A DNA stretch of 64,000 bases from Microbacterium sp. 4R-513 (GTDB lineage: Bacteria; Actinomycetota; Actinomycetes; Actinomycetales; Microbacteriaceae), in the NCBI RefSeq assembly GCF_011046485.1, contig NZ_CP049256.1:434001-498000 (forward strand), given 5' to 3'. Positions 26,597 to 36,137 of this stretch are shown here, piece after piece; the first letter of the stretch is position 1, and each line of letters begins with the position of its first letter. Position numbers and translations under genes: made by a program. The notes beneath the pieces are model-generated. The model did not search any database and was not told where the DNA came from. It saw nothing but the letters and a program-made list of their open reading frames with translations.

Positions 26597-27636
26597 CCGG
26601 ATCCGTACGAGCGCGGGAGGTCGCCGAGGCCGCCGCCCGCGACTCGTACGGACGCCTGCTCGCCCTCGTCGCGGCGTCGACCCATGACATCGCCTGGGCG
26701 GAGGACGCCCTCGCCGACGCGTTCGAGCGTGCACTGACGACCTGGCCGGGCAGCGGCATCCCGGACAATCCGGAAGGGTGGCTTCTGACCGTGGCTCGCA
26801 ATCGACTTCGCGACCACTTCCGCTCCGCCGCCCAGCGGACGGGCGTGCCCCTGGACGAGGCCATCCTGGCCGGCCTGGACGAGAGGACGGATGCCGCCGC
26901 CCTCGTCGCCCGCCGCGAGGCGATCCCCGACAAGCGCCTGGAGCTCCTCTTCGCGTGCGCGCATCCGGGCATCGACCCCGCGATCCGCCCGCCCCTCATG
27001 CTGCAGGTCGTGCTGGGCTTCGACGCTGCACAGGTCGCGGGCGTCTTCGGCGTGGAGCAGGCGACGATGGCGCAGCGCCTCGTCCGCGCCAAGCGCCGGA
27101 TCCGCGGCGCCGGCATCCCGTTCACCGTGCCGTCGCGCGCCGACATGCCCGATCGGCTGCCGGCCGTGCTCGAGGCGATCTACGGCGCGTATGCGATCGA
27201 CTGGCTCGACCAGGGCGACGCGATCCGGGAGTCGATCGCCGACGAGGCTCGGTGGCTCGCCGTCCTCGTCGCGAGCCTGCTCCCCGACGAGCCGGAGGCC
27301 TGGGGCCTCGCCGCCCTCCTGACGTTCGCACAGTCGCGCGCGCCCGCGCGCGCCGTCGCGCCGTGGCCGCCGCTGGACGAACAGGATCCGCGCGAGTGGG
27401 ATGCCGAGCTCATCGCCGAGGGGCGTTCGCTCCTCTCGCGCGCCTCGGCGCTGGGCCGGCCTCTCGGCCGCTTCCAGCTCGAAGCCGCGATCCAGGCCGT
27501 GCACTGCGACCGGGCGCGGACGGGCGTGCTCGACGTCGACTCCCTCGTGACGCTGTATCGCGGCCTCGTCGCGATCGCTCCGACCGCGGGCGCCCGCGCG
27601 GCCCTCGCCGCCGCCCAGGCCCGGCGGGGCCCGTAA
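26593..27636 (+). CDS. ECF42-type RNA polymerase sigma factor with C-terminal extension
   Basis: This 347-residue extracytoplasmic-function sigma factor directs RNA polymerase to a small regulon. Region 2 is at about residues 10-75 (DSYGRLLALVAASTHDIAWA, EDALADAFERAL, then GWLLTVARNRLRDHFR). Region 4 is at about 110-165 (LQVVLGFDAAQVAGVFGV then ATMAQRLVRAKRRIRGAG). A helical C-terminal extension of about 170 residues follows. That extension and the linked YCII/DGPF gene are the hallmarks of group ECF42, which lacks a classical anti-sigma factor. It shares four bases with the preceding gene. Confidence 0.92.
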   Translation: MTGSVRAREVAEAAARDSYGRLLALVAASTHDIAWAEDALADAFERALTTWPGSGIPDNPEGWLLTVARNRLRDHFRSAAQRTGVPLDEAILAGLDERTDAAALVARREAIPDKRLELLFACAHPGIDPAIRPPLMLQVVLGFDAAQVAGVFGVEQATMAQRLVRAKRRIRGAGIPFTVPSRADMPDRLPAVLEAIYGAYAIDWLDQGDAIRESIADEARWLAVLVASLLPDEPEAWGLAALLTFAQSRAPARAVAPWPPLDEQDPREWDAELIAEGRSLLSRASALGRPLGRFQLEAAIQAVHCDRARTGVLDVDSLVTLYRGLVAIAPTAGARAALAAAQARRGP

Positions 27637-27729
27637 CAATCGGACGCGCGAGGGCGAGGCATCCGTCGCCTCCGAGAGGATGGGGGCACGCCGACAGCAC
27701 GGCGCCGCACCCGACCCCTGGAGGCTCGC

Positions 27730-28581
27730 ATGTCTCGTTCCTTCCTGCGCTCCGCCCTCGTCGCTTCGACCGTCGTCGCGGGCCTCGCACTCGCGGGCTG
27801 CGCATCGGGATCGGCTTCGACTGGCGAGACCGCGGCAGCCGACCAGGGCTGGGTGACCCCTGGCAAGCTCACCGTGGGCACCGGCGAGCCGGCGTACTAC
27901 CCGTGGGTCATCGACGACAAGCCGGAGAGCGGCGAGGGCTTCGAGGCCGCTGTCGCCTACGCCGTGGCAGATCAGCTCGGCTTCTCGAAGGACGACGTCG
28001 TGTGGGTGCGCACGGGCTTCGAAGAGGCCATCGCCCCCGGCCCGAAGGACTTCGACTTCAACCTGCAGCAGTTCTCCATCACCGACGAGCGCAAGAAGTC
28101 CGTGGACTTCAGCTCCCCGTACTACGAGACCACGCAGGTCGTCGTGACGACGGGCTCCTCTCCCGCGGCCGATGCGTCCTCGATCGCGGATCTCAAGGAT
28201 CTCCTCGTCGGCGCGCAGACCGGCACGACGAGCTTCACGACGATCGAGTCGGTCATCCAGCCGACGCAGGGTGCACAGGCGTTCAACACGAACGACGACG
28301 CCAAGCTCGCCCTCGAGAACGGCCAGGTCGACGCGATCGTCGTCGACCTGCCGACGGCGTTCTACATCGCCGGTGCGGAGCTCAGCGACGGCGTCATCGT
28401 GGGTCAGCTTCCCAACCCCGAGGGGGTGGCGGGGGACCAGTTCGGTCTGATCCTCGCGAAGGACTCGCCGCTCACCGAGAAGGTGTCGGCCGCCGTCGAC
28501 GCGCTGCGCGACGACGGCACCCTCGACGAGCTCGCGACGAAATGGCTCGGTGGCGACGACACCGCCCCGCTCCTCAAGTGA
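27730..28581 (+). CDS. Polar amino acid ABC transporter, substrate-binding lipoprotein
   Basis: This 283-residue family 3 solute-binding protein is a lipoprotein: the lipobox LALAGC puts the acylated Cys at residue 24. Its two-lobe periplasmic-binding pattern includes KLTVGTGEPAYYPWVIDD, GFEAAVAYAVADQLG, FDFNLQQFSITDERKKSVDF and VGAQTGTTSFTTIE. It captures an amino acid or related solute outside the membrane; specificity cannot be read from the sequence. ATG 27730 is preceded by CTGGAGG. It is first of a three-gene importer operon with a permease and an ATPase. Confidence 0.92.
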   Translation: MSRSFLRSALVASTVVAGLALAGCASGSASTGETAAADQGWVTPGKLTVGTGEPAYYPWVIDDKPESGEGFEAAVAYAVADQLGFSKDDVVWVRTGFEEAIAPGPKDFDFNLQQFSITDERKKSVDFSSPYYETTQVVVTTGSSPAADASSIADLKDLLVGAQTGTTSFTTIESVIQPTQGAQAFNTNDDAKLALENGQVDAIVVDLPTAFYIAGAELSDGVIVGQLPNPEGVAGDQFGLILAKDSPLTEKVSAAVDALRDDGTLDELATKWLGGDDTAPLLK

Positions 28582-28633
28582 CGGCGGGGCGTCCGCGCCC
28601 CCGCGCCGCGCACCCGACCGTTAGCCTGGCGCG

Positions 28634-29509
28634 ATGACCGTGGCACCGCCCACCGCTCCGGCCGCACGCGCCGTGAGCGGCACCGAACTCGCACGCCGGG
28701 CCTATCGCAAGCGGCAGGGCACGAAGTCGGTTGTGATCAGCGTGATCTCGACGCTCGTGCTCGCCGCGCTGGTGTGGGTGACTCTCATCAACACACCGGG
28801 GTGGGATGCCGTCCGGCAGATGTTCTTCAACGGCGAGATCATGCTGGCCTCGCTCCCCCGGATCTGGCAGGGATTCCTGCTGAATCTGCAGGTGCTCGCG
28901 ATCTCGGCCGTGCTGGTGCTGATCTTCGGGATGCTGCTCGCCACGCTCCGCACGCTGCGGGGGCCGGTCTGGCTGCCGCTCCGCGCACTCGCCGCGGGAT
29001 ACACCGATCTCTTCCGCGGACTCCCGCTCATCATCGTCCTGTACCTCGTGGGCTTCGGCATCCCCGGGCTCGACCTCATCCCCGTGCGACTGCCGTACGC
29101 CTTCTGGGGAACCGTCGCCCTGACGCTCACCTACTCGGCGTACGTCTCGGAAGTGTTCCGCGCGGGGATCGACGCCGTCCACCCTTCTCAGCGTCAGGCC
29201 GCGCGCTCGCTCGGCCTGAGTCACGCGAAGACCATGCGACTCGTCGTCGTGCCGCAGGCGATCCGCAAGGTGACACCGGCGCTCATGAACGACTTCGTCG
29301 CACTCCAGAAGGACGTGGGCCTGATCTCGGTGCTGGGTGCGGTGGATGCCGTTCGGGCCGCGCAGATCGAGACGGCGAAGTACTTCAACTTCACCCCGTA
29401 CGTCGTCGCCGGGATACTGTTCGTCCTCCTCGCCATCCCAACGATCCGACTGACGGACTGGTACACGGCCCGTGTGCGGGCCCGCGAGCAGATCGGCGGC
29501 ATCGTATGA
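28634..29509 (+). CDS. Amino acid ABC transporter permease
   Basis: This 291-residue inner-membrane permease of the HisM/GlnP type has about five membrane helices. The N-terminal cytosolic stretch is rich in Arg. The EAA loop is visible in AYVSEVFRAGIDAVHPSQRQAARSLG, followed by QAIRKVTPALMNDFVALQKD. It forms the pore for the binding protein encoded just upstream. Its stop overlaps the start of the ATPase gene by ATGA. Confidence 0.93.
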   Translation: MTVAPPTAPAARAVSGTELARRAYRKRQGTKSVVISVISTLVLAALVWVTLINTPGWDAVRQMFFNGEIMLASLPRIWQGFLLNLQVLAISAVLVLIFGMLLATLRTLRGPVWLPLRALAAGYTDLFRGLPLIIVLYLVGFGIPGLDLIPVRLPYAFWGTVALTLTYSAYVSEVFRAGIDAVHPSQRQAARSLGLSHAKTMRLVVVPQAIRKVTPALMNDFVALQKDVGLISVLGAVDAVRAAQIETAKYFNFTPYVVAGILFVLLAIPTIRLTDWYTARVRAREQIGGIV

Positions 29510-30240
29510 GCGACGTGCTCCGACTCGACGGCGTGTGGAAGGCGTTCGACGAGCATGAGGTTCTGCGCGGGATCGACCTGGAGGTCGCCGAGGGCGAGGT
29601 CGTCGCCCTCATCGGCGCGAGCGGATCGGGCAAGTCGACGCTCCTGCGCACGGTCAACCTGCTCGAGCCGATCGACGACGGCCGCATCCTCCTGCGCGGC
29701 GACGACATCAGCGATCCGCGCGTCGACGCCGATGCGGTTCGCGCCCGAATCGGTGTCGTCTTCCAGCAGTACAACCTCTTCCCGCACCTCACGGTGCTCG
29801 GCAACATCACTCTCGGGCTGCGGCACGTGCACGGCATCTCCCGGCGGGAAGCGGATGCCGGGGCCCTCGCACTCCTCGAGCGTGTGGGCCTCGCGGACAA
29901 GGCGTCGGCGCACCCGGACCGGCTCTCGGGCGGTCAGCAGCAGCGGGTCGCCATCGCACGGGCGATCGCGACCTCGCCGGATCTGCTGCTCCTCGACGAG
30001 ATCACCTCGGCGCTCGACCCCGAGCTCGTCGGCGAGGTGCTCGATCTCGTGCGTGCCCTGGCCGACGACGGAATGACCATCGTCATGGCGACGCACGAGA
30101 TGGCGTTCGCCCGCGACGTGGCCGACCGTGTCGTCTTCCTCGACGCCGGACGCATCCTCGAGCAGGGGCGGCCGGCAGACGTGTTCGGCGCTCCTCGTGA
30201 GGAGCGGACCCGGGCTTTTCTGGCGCGTTTCAGCGCCTGA
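29506..30240 (+). CDS. Amino acid ABC transporter ATP-binding protein
   Basis: This 244-residue ATPase of the GlnQ/HisP type drives the importer. Walker A is GASGSGKSTLLR, the Q-loop region GVVFQQYNLFPHLTVL, the signature LSGGQQQRVAIARA, Walker B LLLLDEITSALD and the switch His is in MATHEMAFARDV. All are canonical, so it should be active as a homodimer. It ends the operon; a GCACCC/GGGTGC hairpin lies at about 30254-30272 beyond the stop. Confidence 0.95.
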   Translation: MSDVLRLDGVWKAFDEHEVLRGIDLEVAEGEVVALIGASGSGKSTLLRTVNLLEPIDDGRILLRGDDISDPRVDADAVRARIGVVFQQYNLFPHLTVLGNITLGLRHVHGISRREADAGALALLERVGLADKASAHPDRLSGGQQQRVAIARAIATSPDLLLLDEITSALDPELVGEVLDLVRALADDGMTIVMATHEMAFARDVADRVVFLDAGRILEQGRPADVFGAPREERTRAFLARFSA

Positions 30241-30288
30241 TCCGCATCATCGCGGCACCCATGGCGGGGTGCGGACCCCGCGTGACGC

Positions 30289-30516
30289 CTAGGCTCTGAC
30301 GCTCGACTGCCAGCGACGGTGCTCGCGCGCGACGAGGACCGCGAGGATGCCCCACACGCCGATGTCGTCGGTGAGCCCGAGGGGACCGAGCACCAATTCC
30401 GGAATCAGATCGATCGGGGCGAGGGTGTAGACGACCGCGGCCGCCGCGGCGATCCATGTCGTCGCTGCGACCCGATGCTCGCGGCTCTTGACCGCCTTTA
30501 CGAATCTCCACCACAT
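30289..30516 (-). CDS. DUF1232 (YkvA-like) small membrane protein
   Basis: This 75-residue protein matches the DUF1232 family: a basic N-terminus (MWWRFVKAVKSREHRVA), a hydrophobic helix (TTWIAAAAAVVYTL) and the signature APIDLIPELVLGPLGLTDDIGVWG. Function is unknown. ATG 30516 was chosen since the family proteins are short and the upstream frame to 30822 shows no conserved content. It converges on the amino acid transporter operon. Confidence 0.8.
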   Translation of the reverse strand: MWWRFVKAVKSREHRVAATTWIAAAAAVVYTLAPIDLIPELVLGPLGLTDDIGVWGILAVLVAREHRRWQSSVRA

Positions 30517-30811
30517 TCGACCAGTGTCCGTCAGCGGGGCCGGTCCGGCGCCGGAGATACCGATCCGTGACCGAACGTGGAGGATTCGCCCAGCAAGTCG
30601 CGGCGCCTCGGCGCTCTCCACCGCCGCGGCATCCGTCACCATCCGGCGCGGGTGCAGGTCTTGCCCACACGAGCGAGCGTGAGGAGAATCGCACCGTTCG
30701 AAGGCGACCGGATGCCGGAGCACCCGGGCGCCGCCGAGCATCACAGCAGGATCGCGAAAGAAGTCCCCGCGGTCGGAAGCGCGCGACGGACATGAACCCG
30801 AGGAGCAATCG

Positions 30812-31339
30812 ATGAGCGACAAGAACCTGGCACTCGTGGTCGGATCGTACGACGACGCGGGAGCCGCGTCGCATGACTACGACGCGCTGCGCAGCGGGCA
30901 GGATTCGGGCGGCTACGAGATCGTCGGCGCGGTCGTGCTGAGTCGCGACAAGGACGGGAAGGTCGAGGTCAAGGAGCACGGCGACAAGTCCGTCGGCCAT
31001 GGCGCCGCGTGGGGTGCCGGCGCTGGTGTCGTGGTCGGACTCTTCGCACCGCCTCTGCTGGCGGCGACCGCGGTGGGAGCCGGCATCGGGGCGATCCTCG
31101 GGAAGATCAGGAAGGGGCGCGAGGAGAAGAAGCTCTCGGGCGACCTCGACGAGTACCTCGCTCCCGGAACGTCGGCGGTCGTCGCGGTGGTCGACGACAA
31201 GTGGGCGGACCGAGTCGAGAAGGCGCTCGCGCGTTCGGACAAGCGCATCAGCCGGGCGATCGACGCGGACGACTACGAGAAGCTCGAGAAGGCGCTCGCA
31301 GAGTCGGCCGACGACGTCGTCAAGCAGATCAACTCCTGA
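30812..31339 (+). CDS. DUF1269-like protein with a glycine-rich hydrophobic core
   Basis: This 175-residue protein has an N-terminal alpha-beta part (LALVVGSYDDAGAASHDYDAL, with EIVGAVVLSRDKDGKVEVKE), a Gly/Ala-rich hydrophobic hairpin (AWGAGAGVVVGLFAPPLLAATAVGAG, residues about 67-95) and an acidic helical end. This layout fits the DUF1269 group of membrane-associated proteins of unknown function. AGGAGC lies upstream of the ATG. The 295-base divergent gap to the DUF1232 gene has no further gene I can support. Confidence 0.75.
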   Translation: MSDKNLALVVGSYDDAGAASHDYDALRSGQDSGGYEIVGAVVLSRDKDGKVEVKEHGDKSVGHGAAWGAGAGVVVGLFAPPLLAATAVGAGIGAILGKIRKGREEKKLSGDLDEYLAPGTSAVVAVVDDKWADRVEKALARSDKRISRAIDADDYEKLEKALAESADDVVKQINS

Positions 31340-31386
31340 GACGCGCTCGCCCGCGCGCCGTCGGGGGTGCCAGCTATCCTCCCGTC

Positions 31387-31959
31387 ATGGCCGAGCGCAT
31401 GACCAAGCCGGAGCTGCACGTCGACACGGTGGCCGACTGGGAGGCCTGGTTGGAGGCGGACCCCGACCCGAACGGAGTGCGGCTGCGCCTGCGGAAGAAG
31501 GGAACGGCCCAGCCGGGGATCACGTACGCCGAGGCGCTGGATGTCGCGCTCTGCTTCGGGTGGATCGACGGGCAGTCGCACTCCCTCGATGCCGACTACT
31601 TCCTGCAGACCTTCACGCCGCGCCGCCCGCGGAGCATCTGGTCGAAGGTGAACATCGGACATGTGGGTCGGCTCATCGACGAAGGTCGGATGCGGCCGGA
31701 GGGTCAGCGCGAGATCGACCGCGCCAAGGCGGACGGTCGGTGGGACAGCGCCTATCGGCAGCGCGACGGCGAGCTCCCCGTCGAGCTGCAGGAAGCCCTC
31801 GACGCGGATCCGGAGATCGCCCGGGCCTTCGCGGCGCAGTCGGCGCAGAACCGGTTCGCGATGTCCTTCCGCGTGGCGAACCTCAAGCGGCCGGCTTCGC
31901 GAGCCGCGCGCGTCGCACAGTACGTCGAGATGCTCAAGCGCGGCGAGACGATCTACTGA
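31387..31959 (+). CDS. YdeI/OmpD-associated family protein
   Basis: This 190-residue protein has the YdeI-family pattern: VADWEAWLEADPDPNGVRLRL, then YAEALDVALCFGWIDGQSHS, FTPRRPRSIWSKVNIGHV and a C-terminal YVEMLKRGETIY. Family members are common in actinobacteria and have no firmly known biochemical role; a link to stress tolerance has been suggested for relatives. The ATG at 31387 follows a short spacer after the DUF1269 gene. Confidence 0.85.
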   Translation: MAERMTKPELHVDTVADWEAWLEADPDPNGVRLRLRKKGTAQPGITYAEALDVALCFGWIDGQSHSLDADYFLQTFTPRRPRSIWSKVNIGHVGRLIDEGRMRPEGQREIDRAKADGRWDSAYRQRDGELPVELQEALDADPEIARAFAAQSAQNRFAMSFRVANLKRPASRAARVAQYVEMLKRGETIY

Positions 31960-32004
31960 CGATCGCTGCGACGAGTCGACTCGAACCGGGGCAGGCAAGG
32001 CACC

Positions 32005-33159
32005 TCAGCTCTGTGCGGGCAGGTCCTGGAACTCGGAGATGAGCTCTCCGAAACCACCATCCGCCTCTCGCTGCGTGAGGAGGACGCCGATGGTGCCGTC
32101 CGGATCGACGTAGAAGTTCGTCCCCTGTCCTCCCGACCAGGTGTACCGACCGGGGTGCGGCCCCGTCGTCTCGACGCCGACCCCATAGCCCCAGCCTGTG
32201 TGCTCCCAGAAATCGGGAGAGAAGAAGCTGTCGCTCGCCTTCGCGGAAGCAGGAACCTGGTCTCGGACCATCGCAGCCGCCAGTTCCGCCGGGACGATCC
32301 GCTCGCCCCGCGCGGGGCCGGTCTGGGCGATGCCGCCGTGCACCAGCATCCGCAAGAACCCGAAGTAGTCGTCCGCGGTCGACACCAGCTCGCCGTGGCT
32401 CACATCGAACGGCGGCTCGCCCGCGGAGAAGCCGCCACCGACCGGCTCCGTCTCCAGGAACCCGGTCTTCGCGTGCCGGTACGCGGCCGGCAGTCGATGC
32501 GCTTTCTCGGGGGGCGCCCAGAAGGACGTGTCGACCATGCCGAGCGGGTCGAACAGATCGTCGCGCAGGTGGTCACCGGCGAGCCGGCCGGTGATCCGGG
32601 AGAGGAGGATGCCCAGGATCGAGAACGAGTGGTGGTAGCGCCATCCCTCGCCCGGCTGGAAGGCGAGTGGCAGTTCGGCGAGCCGCGCGAGCCACTCGTC
32701 CGCGCCCAGCGCGACCGGGTCGACGCCCGCCTCGGTGCCGTTCTCGGCCATCGCACGCTGCAGCGGCGACTCGGCGGGGATCATGCCGTATCCGCTGGTA
32801 TTCGTGAGGAGGTGCCGGAGCGTGATCGGCCGAGTGGCGGGCACCGTCTCGGAAAGCGCCGCCGCGGGCGAGGCCAGCACACGACGATCGGCCAGCTCGG
32901 GCAGCCACGGCTCGAGGCCGTCATCGAGCCCCAGACGTCCCGAGGCGACCAGTCGCAGGGCCGACACGCTCGTGACCGCCTTCGTCATCGACTGGATCCG
33001 CATGATCGCATCGGATCGCAGAGGGGGTCCGTCCACTGCGACTGAGCCGACCGTGACCTGCTCGGGCATGCCGTCGGCAGTGCCGAGAAGGGCGACAGCG
33101 CCCAGGATCGTTCCGCGCTCGACGTGCGAATCCAGGAGGCTCTGCAACGGCGTCGTCAT
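32005..33159 (-). CDS. Serine hydrolase of the beta-lactamase class C family
   Basis: This 384-residue predicted hydrolase has the SxxK motif at Ser57-Lys60 (RIQSMTKAVTS), LRHLLTNTSGYG, a second motif around WRYHHSFSILG in place of canonical YxN, and the C-terminal TWSGGQGTNFYVDP block. No signal peptide is visible, so it is probably a cytosolic esterase or peptidase rather than a resistance enzyme. The natural substrate is unknown. Its neighbours, the YdeI protein and folD, suggest no pathway. Confidence 0.85.
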   Translation of the reverse strand: MTTPLQSLLDSHVERGTILGAVALLGTADGMPEQVTVGSVAVDGPPLRSDAIMRIQSMTKAVTSVSALRLVASGRLGLDDGLEPWLPELADRRVLASPAAALSETVPATRPITLRHLLTNTSGYGMIPAESPLQRAMAENGTEAGVDPVALGADEWLARLAELPLAFQPGEGWRYHHSFSILGILLSRITGRLAGDHLRDDLFDPLGMVDTSFWAPPEKAHRLPAAYRHAKTGFLETEPVGGGFSAGEPPFDVSHGELVSTADDYFGFLRMLVHGGIAQTGPARGERIVPAELAAAMVRDQVPASAKASDSFFSPDFWEHTGWGYGVGVETTGPHPGRYTWSGGQGTNFYVDPDGTIGVLLTQREADGGFGELISEFQDLPAQS

Positions 33160-33559
33160 GCCGGCGAGTATTCCACGCCATCACGCCGGCCGAGACGCAC
33201 GCAGTGGGTGCTGACGGATGACGGGTCACCTCCCGTACAGCACCGCTTCAGCCGCTTCCGGGCCGCCGAAAGTCGTCCCGTCCGGGGCTGGCGCTTCCGG
33301 GCATGCTTGTGTGAACATTTGTGCACGGCATCTCGCCGCGGCTGGGCTGGGCAAGCTCCGTCGCACTTGGGGGCGAGAAGGCCAGCTGCGGGGCGCCGGA
33401 ATATCCCCTCCAATCGCGTCCCGGCGTTCCGCAGCCTTCTTCGGGCTCGATCGAGGCACGCGGTTCGCCGGTCACCCCTCGGCTACGCCCTGGCCCTGCG
33501 ATCGGAAGTCGGGCGACGATCGTTCCATGCGGACGCGCACGGAGGGTCGCATACGGGCG
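33160..33559. other. Gene-poor 400-base gap
   Basis: Nothing convincing is seen between the serine hydrolase start and the folD end. Possible reading frames lack ribosome binding sites and family matches. The stretch is slightly more AT-rich around 33300-33330 (GTGTGAACATTTGTGCAC), possibly a promoter region for the leftward serine hydrolase or a decayed gene. Confidence 0.5.
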
Positions 33560-34444
33560 TCAGCCCTCGGCGGCGCGCTCCGCGGCCTCGACCACGTTCG
33601 TCATGAGGAGCGCCACCGTCATCGGGCCCACTCCCCCGGGGTTCGGCGAGAGCCACCCGGCGACCTCGGCGACATCGGGCGCGACATCCCCGTGCACGAC
33701 GCTCTTGCCGGTCTCGGGGTCGGTCTCCCGTGTCACGCCGACGTCGAGCACGGCGGCGCCGGGCTTCACGTCGGCCGCCTGCACGATGTGCTTCACGCCC
33801 GCCGCGGCGACGATGACGTCGGCATCGCGGAGGTGCTTGCCGAGGTCCACGGTTCCCGTGTGGGTCAGCGTGACCGTCGCGTTGTACTCGCGACGGGTGA
33901 GCAGGAGTCCGATGGACCGCCCGATCGTGACTCCGCGGCCGACGACCACGACATGCTTGCCGGCGAGGTCGTACCCGTTCCTCACGAGCAGCTCGATGAC
34001 TCCCCGCGGCGTGCACGGCAACGGCGTGGTGATCGGCGAGTTGACGTTGAGCACGAGCCGGCCCAGGTTCGTCGGATGCAGGCCATCGGCGTCCTTCGCC
34101 GGGTCGATGCGCTCGAGGATCGCGTCCGTGTCCAGGTGCTTGGGAAGGGGCAGCTGGACGATGTAGCCGTGGCACGACGGGTCGGCGTTGAGGTCGTCGA
34201 TCAGCGCCTCGACGTCCTCCTGCGTCGCGTCGGCGGGCAGCTCGCGCTGAATCGAGTTCATCCCGATCGCCTCGGATTCGCGGTGCTTCATGCCGACGTA
34301 CAGCTGCGACGCGGGGTCGGCGCCCACGAGCACCGTCGCGATGCCGGGTGTGATGCCGCGCTCCTTCAGCGCATCGACGCGGCCCTTCAGCTCCGCCTTG
34401 ATGTCGGCCGCGGCCGCGCGGCCGTCCAGCTTCTGTGCCGTCAT
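33560..34444 (-). CDS. folD: Methylenetetrahydrofolate dehydrogenase / methenyltetrahydrofolate cyclohydrolase
   Basis: This 294-residue bifunctional enzyme oxidises methylene-THF and hydrolyses methenyl-THF to 10-formyl-THF. Signatures are the active-site lysine block [34 protein letters not shown], the NADP-binding [13 protein letters not shown] and VTHTGTV-like stretch, and DVGVTRETD. It is 155 bases downstream of glyA on the same strand. GlyA makes the methylene-THF that FolD uses. A strong palindrome in the gap (34507-34528) may partly separate the transcripts. Confidence 0.96.
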   Translation of the reverse strand: MTAQKLDGRAAAADIKAELKGRVDALKERGITPGIATVLVGADPASQLYVGMKHRESEAIGMNSIQRELPADATQEDVEALIDDLNADPSCHGYIVQLPLPKHLDTDAILERIDPAKDADGLHPTNLGRLVLNVNSPITTPLPCTPRGVIELLVRNGYDLAGKHVVVVGRGVTIGRSIGLLLTRREYNATVTLTHTGTVDLGKHLRDADVIVAAAGVKHIVQAADVKPGAAVLDVGVTRETDPETGKSVVHGDVAPDVAEVAGWLSPNPGGVGPMTVALLMTNVVEAAERAAEG

Positions 34445-34506
34445 GTCGTGCCTCCGATTCGGCCCTCGTACGGACCCGGGATCAGTGCGGAATCGATTCG
34501 GATCAC

Positions 34507-34528
34507 GGATGCCTCGGCCGAGGCATCC
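34507..34528 (-). terminator. Perfect 22-base palindrome between glyA and folD
   Basis: GGATGCCTCGG is followed directly by its exact complement. It can form an 11-bp stem, minus loop bases, just beyond the glyA stop. It also holds an inverted pair of the abundant GGATGCC heptamer. It could attenuate read-through into folD. Confidence 0.6.
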
Positions 34529-34599
34529 GCTATCCCTACGTCGATAGTGATATCAGACGAGCCGCGATCACGCGACGGTCTTTCCGTTGAGCGGGCGGA

Positions 34600-35874
34600 C
34601 TACTGCTGCAGACCGGGGTACAGCGGGAAGGCCGCCGTGAGCGCGGCGACGCGCGCGCGGAGCGCCTCCACATCCGCGCCCGGCTGTAGCGCGAGCGCGA
34701 TGACGTCGGCGACCTCCGTGAACTCCGCGTCGCCGAACCCGCGGGTCGCGAGGGCCGGGGTTCCGATGCGGAGGCCGGACGTCACCATCGGCGGGCGGGG
34801 GTCGTTCGGCACGGCGTTGCGGTTGACCGTGATGTGGATCTCGTGCAGGAGATCCTCGGCCTGCTTGCCGTCGATCTCGGCGTTGCGCAGGTCGACGAGC
34901 ACGAGGTGCACGTCGGTGCCGCCCGAGCGGACGGTGATGCCGGCGTCCTTCACGTCCTGCAGCGAAAGGCGCTCCGCGATGATGTGCGCGCCGCGGAGGA
35001 CACGCTCCTGACGCTCCTTGAACTCGGGCGTGGCGGCGAGCTTGAACGCCGTCGCCTTCGCCGCGATGACGTGCATGAGCGGGCCACCCTGCTGACCCGG
35101 GAACACCGCCGTGTTGAGCTTCTTCGCGAGATCTTCGTCGTTCGTGAGGATGAAGCCGGAGCGGGGTCCACCGATCGTCTTGTGAACGGTCGACGACACG
35201 ACGTGCGCGTGCGGCACGGGCGACGGGTGAACCCCGGCGGCCACGAGACCCGCGAAGTGCGCCATGTCGACCCAGAGGTAGGCGCCCACCTCGTCGGCGA
35301 TCGCGCGGAAGCGCGCGAAGTCGAGCTGACGGGGGTAGGCGGACCAGCCCGCGATGATGACCTTGGGCTTGTGCTCCACGGCCAGGCGGTGGACCTCGTC
35401 CATGTCGATGACCGAGGTCTCGGGGTCGACGCCGTAGGCGACGATGTTGTAGAGCCGGCCCGAGAAGTTGATCTTCATGCCGTGCGTGAGGTGTCCGCCC
35501 TGGTCGAGCGACAGACCGAGCAGCGTGTCGCCGGGGCGGGCGATCGCGTGCAGGACGGCCGCGTTCGCGGTCGCGCCCGAGTGCGGCTGGACGTTGGCGA
35601 ATTTCGCCCCGAAGAGGGCCTTGGCGCGGTCGATCGCGAGCTCCTCCGCGACGTCGACCTCTTCGCAGCCACCGTAGTAGCGGCGACCGGGGTAGCCCTC
35701 GGCGTACTTGTTCGTGAGCACCGAGCCCTGCGACTGCAGCACCGACACGGGCACGAAGTTCTCGGACGCGATCATCTCGAGATAGCCGCGCTGACGATCG
35801 AGCTCGCGCTCGAGCACCTGCGCGATCTCGGGGTCGACCTCGGCGAGAGGGGCGTTGAAGAACTGATCGGTCAT
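34600..35874 (-). CDS. glyA: Serine hydroxymethyltransferase
   Basis: This 424-residue PLP enzyme converts serine and tetrahydrofolate to glycine and methylene-THF. Diagnostic blocks are [47 protein letters not shown], the PLP-lysine motif [16 protein letters not shown], and [10 protein letters not shown] near the end. The ATG at 35874 gives the standard N-terminus. A ZTP riboswitch occupies the leader. FolD, the next enzyme of one-carbon metabolism, is encoded just downstream. Confidence 0.97.
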   Translation of the reverse strand: MTDQFFNAPLAEVDPEIAQVLERELDRQRGYLEMIASENFVPVSVLQSQGSVLTNKYAEGYPGRRYYGGCEEVDVAEELAIDRAKALFGAKFANVQPHSGATANAAVLHAIARPGDTLLGLSLDQGGHLTHGMKINFSGRLYNIVAYGVDPETSVIDMDEVHRLAVEHKPKVIIAGWSAYPRQLDFARFRAIADEVGAYLWVDMAHFAGLVAAGVHPSPVPHAHVVSSTVHKTIGGPRSGFILTNDEDLAKKLNTAVFPGQQGGPLMHVIAAKATAFKLAATPEFKERQERVLRGAHIIAERLSLQDVKDAGITVRSGGTDVHLVLVDLRNAEIDGKQAEDLLHEIHITVNRNAVPNDPRPPMVTSGLRIGTPALATRGFGDAEFTEVADVIALALQPGADVEALRARVAALTAAFPLYPGLQQ

Positions 35875-35924
35875 GGCGATCTCCTTGACGAACGGCTTTC
35901 GGGTGCGGCACGGGGTGCCGGGAA

Positions 35925-36012
35925 TCACATCGGCCCAGGCGTGCGGTCGAATGCCGTTGTCGGTCGCTCCCCGGTGGTGGACCACCTCAACGCCAGTCGC
36001 GACATCCCGAGC
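35925..36012 (-). promoter_or_regulatory. ZTP (pfl motif) riboswitch before glyA
   Basis: Read on the minus strand, the leader contains CGACTGGCG, then a GGTGGTCCACC hairpin, then CCGGGGAGCGACCG, and after a variable spacer CCGCACGCCTGGGC. These are the conserved elements of the pfl motif in the right order. The riboswitch senses ZMP/ZTP, signals of 10-formyl-THF shortage, and switches on one-carbon genes such as glyA. The candidate -10 TATGCT (36015-36010) lies just upstream. The expression platform, toward 35880, was not resolved. Confidence 0.92.
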
Positions 36013-36120
36013 ATAACGGATGCCGCACGCCGGTCCTCTCTCGATGTCACGTGGTTTCGCCGCCCGGCCCGCGCGCGCCTGGGTCGCTGAGGCGACCACT
36101 GCTAGGCTGAGGTCAGCTTT

Positions 36121-36137
36121 TGTTAAGGATCCTTACA
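36121..36137 (+). promoter_or_regulatory. Palindromic operator at the hexosaminidase start
   Basis: TGTTAAGGATCCTTACA contains the perfect palindrome TAAGGATCCTTA (36124-36135), directly touching the ATG at 36137. It shares TTTGTTA-N5-CCTTAC with the operator before the ROK regulator (50683-50712). It is therefore a likely site for that repressor, or overlaps the start of a leaderless transcript. Confidence 0.6.

Noticed and set aside
33160..33559. A gene or tRNA in the 400-base gap
   Set aside because: No cloverleaf pattern, no ribosome binding site and no motif in any frame on either strand.
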